NCBI GenBank assembly: GCA_002084535.1
Contig: NBLI01000101.1
Span: 1 to 6,428 of the forward strand
Length of the DNA: 6,428 bases
Direction of reading: 5' to 3'
Source of the DNA: Candidatus Zhuqueibacterota bacterium 4572_119
Lineage (GTDB): Bacteria; Zhuqueibacterota; Zhuqueibacteria; Thermofontimicrobiales; Thermofontimicrobiaceae
Under the pieces are notes generated by a model. That model was given only the letters and a program-made list of their open reading frames with translations. It did no database searches and had not been told where the DNA came from. Position 1 is the stretch's first letter. Every line of letters begins with the position of its first letter. Positions 5,555 through 6,428 of this stretch are shown piece after piece. Position numbers and translations under genes: made by a program.

Positions 5555-6286
5555 TCAACCAACTTTCCGTGCCAAAATAGTAAATGCTGCCAGGTCTTCA
5601 AAAACGTCCATAACAATAAAATTTTGTCGTTCAAGAAAAGACTTGATTTCTTCCGGGAAAAAAGTGCGGAGAATTGAATCATCGTGAAATTCTTTGACAT
5701 CACCGGCTGTCTCAATCTGGTAAGTCGCGTTCCAGTTAAAAGTAACCCCGTCTTTGAGATTCCACGAATTTTTGCTAATTCGCCGGATTGTTCTGTCTTT
5801 TAATTCCACTTCCGTTGTTATTTCTTTGTTCTCTTTTAAATTTTTTATAAAATGCGGCGCGAAAAAATTATCAAATAAAAATATTCCATCAGCATTCAAA
5901 CAATTAGCCACCGAGTTAAAACAATTTTCCACGTCTTCATTACTTGTCATGTAGGCAAAAACTCTTCCCATTGAAAACACGCAATCAAATTTTCGTTCCA
6001 ATTTTAAATCCCGCATATCCTGCTGATAGAATTCCATATCAGGATTTCGCTGCCTGGCGATAGCTAACATTTCTTCGAACAAATCGATACCGGTTATTCG
6101 GAAACCTAAGTCTCCAAGAAACCGCGTTAAATGTCCGGTACCGCAGCCCAGTTCCAGCAAATCCCTGACATTATATTTATTAAAAATTCTTGCGGCAAAT
6201 TCCGCGTCTTGCTTATAATTGAACAAATGCAAATAAAGCTGATCATAAATATCAGCCAATTCAGAATAAAGTTTTAGACTTGTCAT
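5555..6286 (-). CDS. Class I SAM-dependent methyltransferase
   Basis: The protein has 243 residues and a Rossmann-type methyltransferase core. Motif I is DLLELGCGTGHLT (42-54), where the glycine loop binds SAM. GIDLFEEML (66-74) follows, with D68 expected to hold the ribose hydroxyls, then QQDMRDL (88-94), with D90 near the adenine, and FDCVFSMGRVFAYM (100-113) as motif IV. A beta-rich insert (about 155-205) precedes the closing FFPEEIKSFLERQNF helix and final strand. The N-terminal LYSELADIYDQLY and this C-terminal layout resemble small-molecule methyltransferases such as the sugar N,N-dimethyltransferases TylM1/DesVI. There is no DNA-methylase NPPY/DPPY motif. The substrate cannot be named. 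The start at 6286 has an AAGAAG-type ribosome site (6291-6298). It is probably the first gene of a three-gene minus-strand operon, 44 bases ahead of the HEAT-repeat repair gene. Confidence 0.88.
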   Translation of the reverse strand: MTSLKLYSELADIYDQLYLHLFNYKQDAEFAARIFNKYNVRDLLELGCGTGHLTRFLGDLGFRITGIDLFEEMLAIARQRNPDMEFYQQDMRDLKLERKFDCVFSMGRVFAYMTSNEDVENCFNSVANCLNADGIFLFDNFFAPHFIKNLKENKEITTEVELKDRTIRRISKNSWNLKDGVTFNWNATYQIETAGDVKEFHDDSILRTFFPEEIKSFLERQNFIVMDVFEDLAAFTILARKVG

Positions 6287-6297
6287 TTTTTCTTCTT

Positions 6298-6316
6298 TAA
6301 ATTGTTTTACAATTTA
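6298..6316. promoter_or_regulatory. Inverted repeat upstream of the minus-strand operon
   Basis: The arms taaattgt (6298-6305) and acaattta (6309-6316) are perfectly complementary over eight bases around a three-base spacer. The centre is 21 bases upstream of the methyltransferase start, beside its ribosome site. It could be a repressor operator or a leader hairpin. The AT-rich region beyond it (6317-6428) must contain the promoter; a ttgaac on the minus strand (6325-6330) is a possible -35, but no good -10 follows at normal spacing. Confidence 0.4.
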
Positions 6317-6428
6317 TCCCTGAAGTTCAATTTAAAATATAAAAATATTATTAATATCCCGACATCTTTTTACTAATAAAATGGAACAACATTGTGTTTC
6401 ATACCAGACTATCCTAAATCAAAATATT

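Noticed and set aside
5322..5954. Plus-strand open frames opposite the HEAT-repeat and methyltransferase genes
   Set aside because: They are antisense to well-supported genes and their hydrophobic composition follows from the complementary codons.
5555..6286. DNA or RNA base methyltransferase
   Set aside because: It lacks NPPY/DPPY-type catalytic motifs and target-recognition domains. The C-terminal layout fits small-molecule enzymes better.

Overview
This AT-rich window has compact bacterial gene organisation and uses the standard code (TGA is a stop, TGG is Trp). Exported beta-rich repeat proteins with cleavable signal peptides suggest a free-living, probably Gram-negative bacterium, perhaps of the FCB/Calditrichota sort. 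That placement is an impression, because no marker gene is present.

Layout. The plus strand carries three genes: a DEG-motif beta-solenoid protein (DUF4097-like) that enters from the left edge (1-651); 12 bases later, a signal-peptide protein made of four tandem beta modules (664-2388); and, after a structured spacer, a small polytopic membrane protein (2611-3237). The spacer (2389-2610) holds a weak terminator and a 45-base element with two abutting perfect hairpins and a third competing pairing. A 334-base convergent gap (3238-3571) follows. It has no convincing gene but holds two inverted copies of a REP-like palindrome. The minus strand then carries a likely operon read right to left: class I methyltransferase (5555-6286), AlkC/AlkD-like HEAT-repeat DNA-alkylation-repair protein (4677-5510), and an SPL-family radical SAM protein with a C-terminal helix-hairpin-helix (3572-4738). 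The last two overlap by 62 bases.

How the genes may work together. The plus-strand pair probably makes two envelope or secreted proteins of unknown function. The minus-strand cluster looks like a DNA-damage unit: a HEAT-repeat protein of an alkyl-base repair superfamily is translationally linked to a radical SAM enzyme from the spore-photoproduct-lyase family that has its own DNA-binding motif. The methyltransferase at the head of the operon looks like a small-molecule enzyme, so its link to repair is uncertain. The most interesting features are the repair gene pair, the modular exported protein and the switch-like hairpin element. No tRNA, rRNA, CRISPR array or insertion-sequence transposase was seen.
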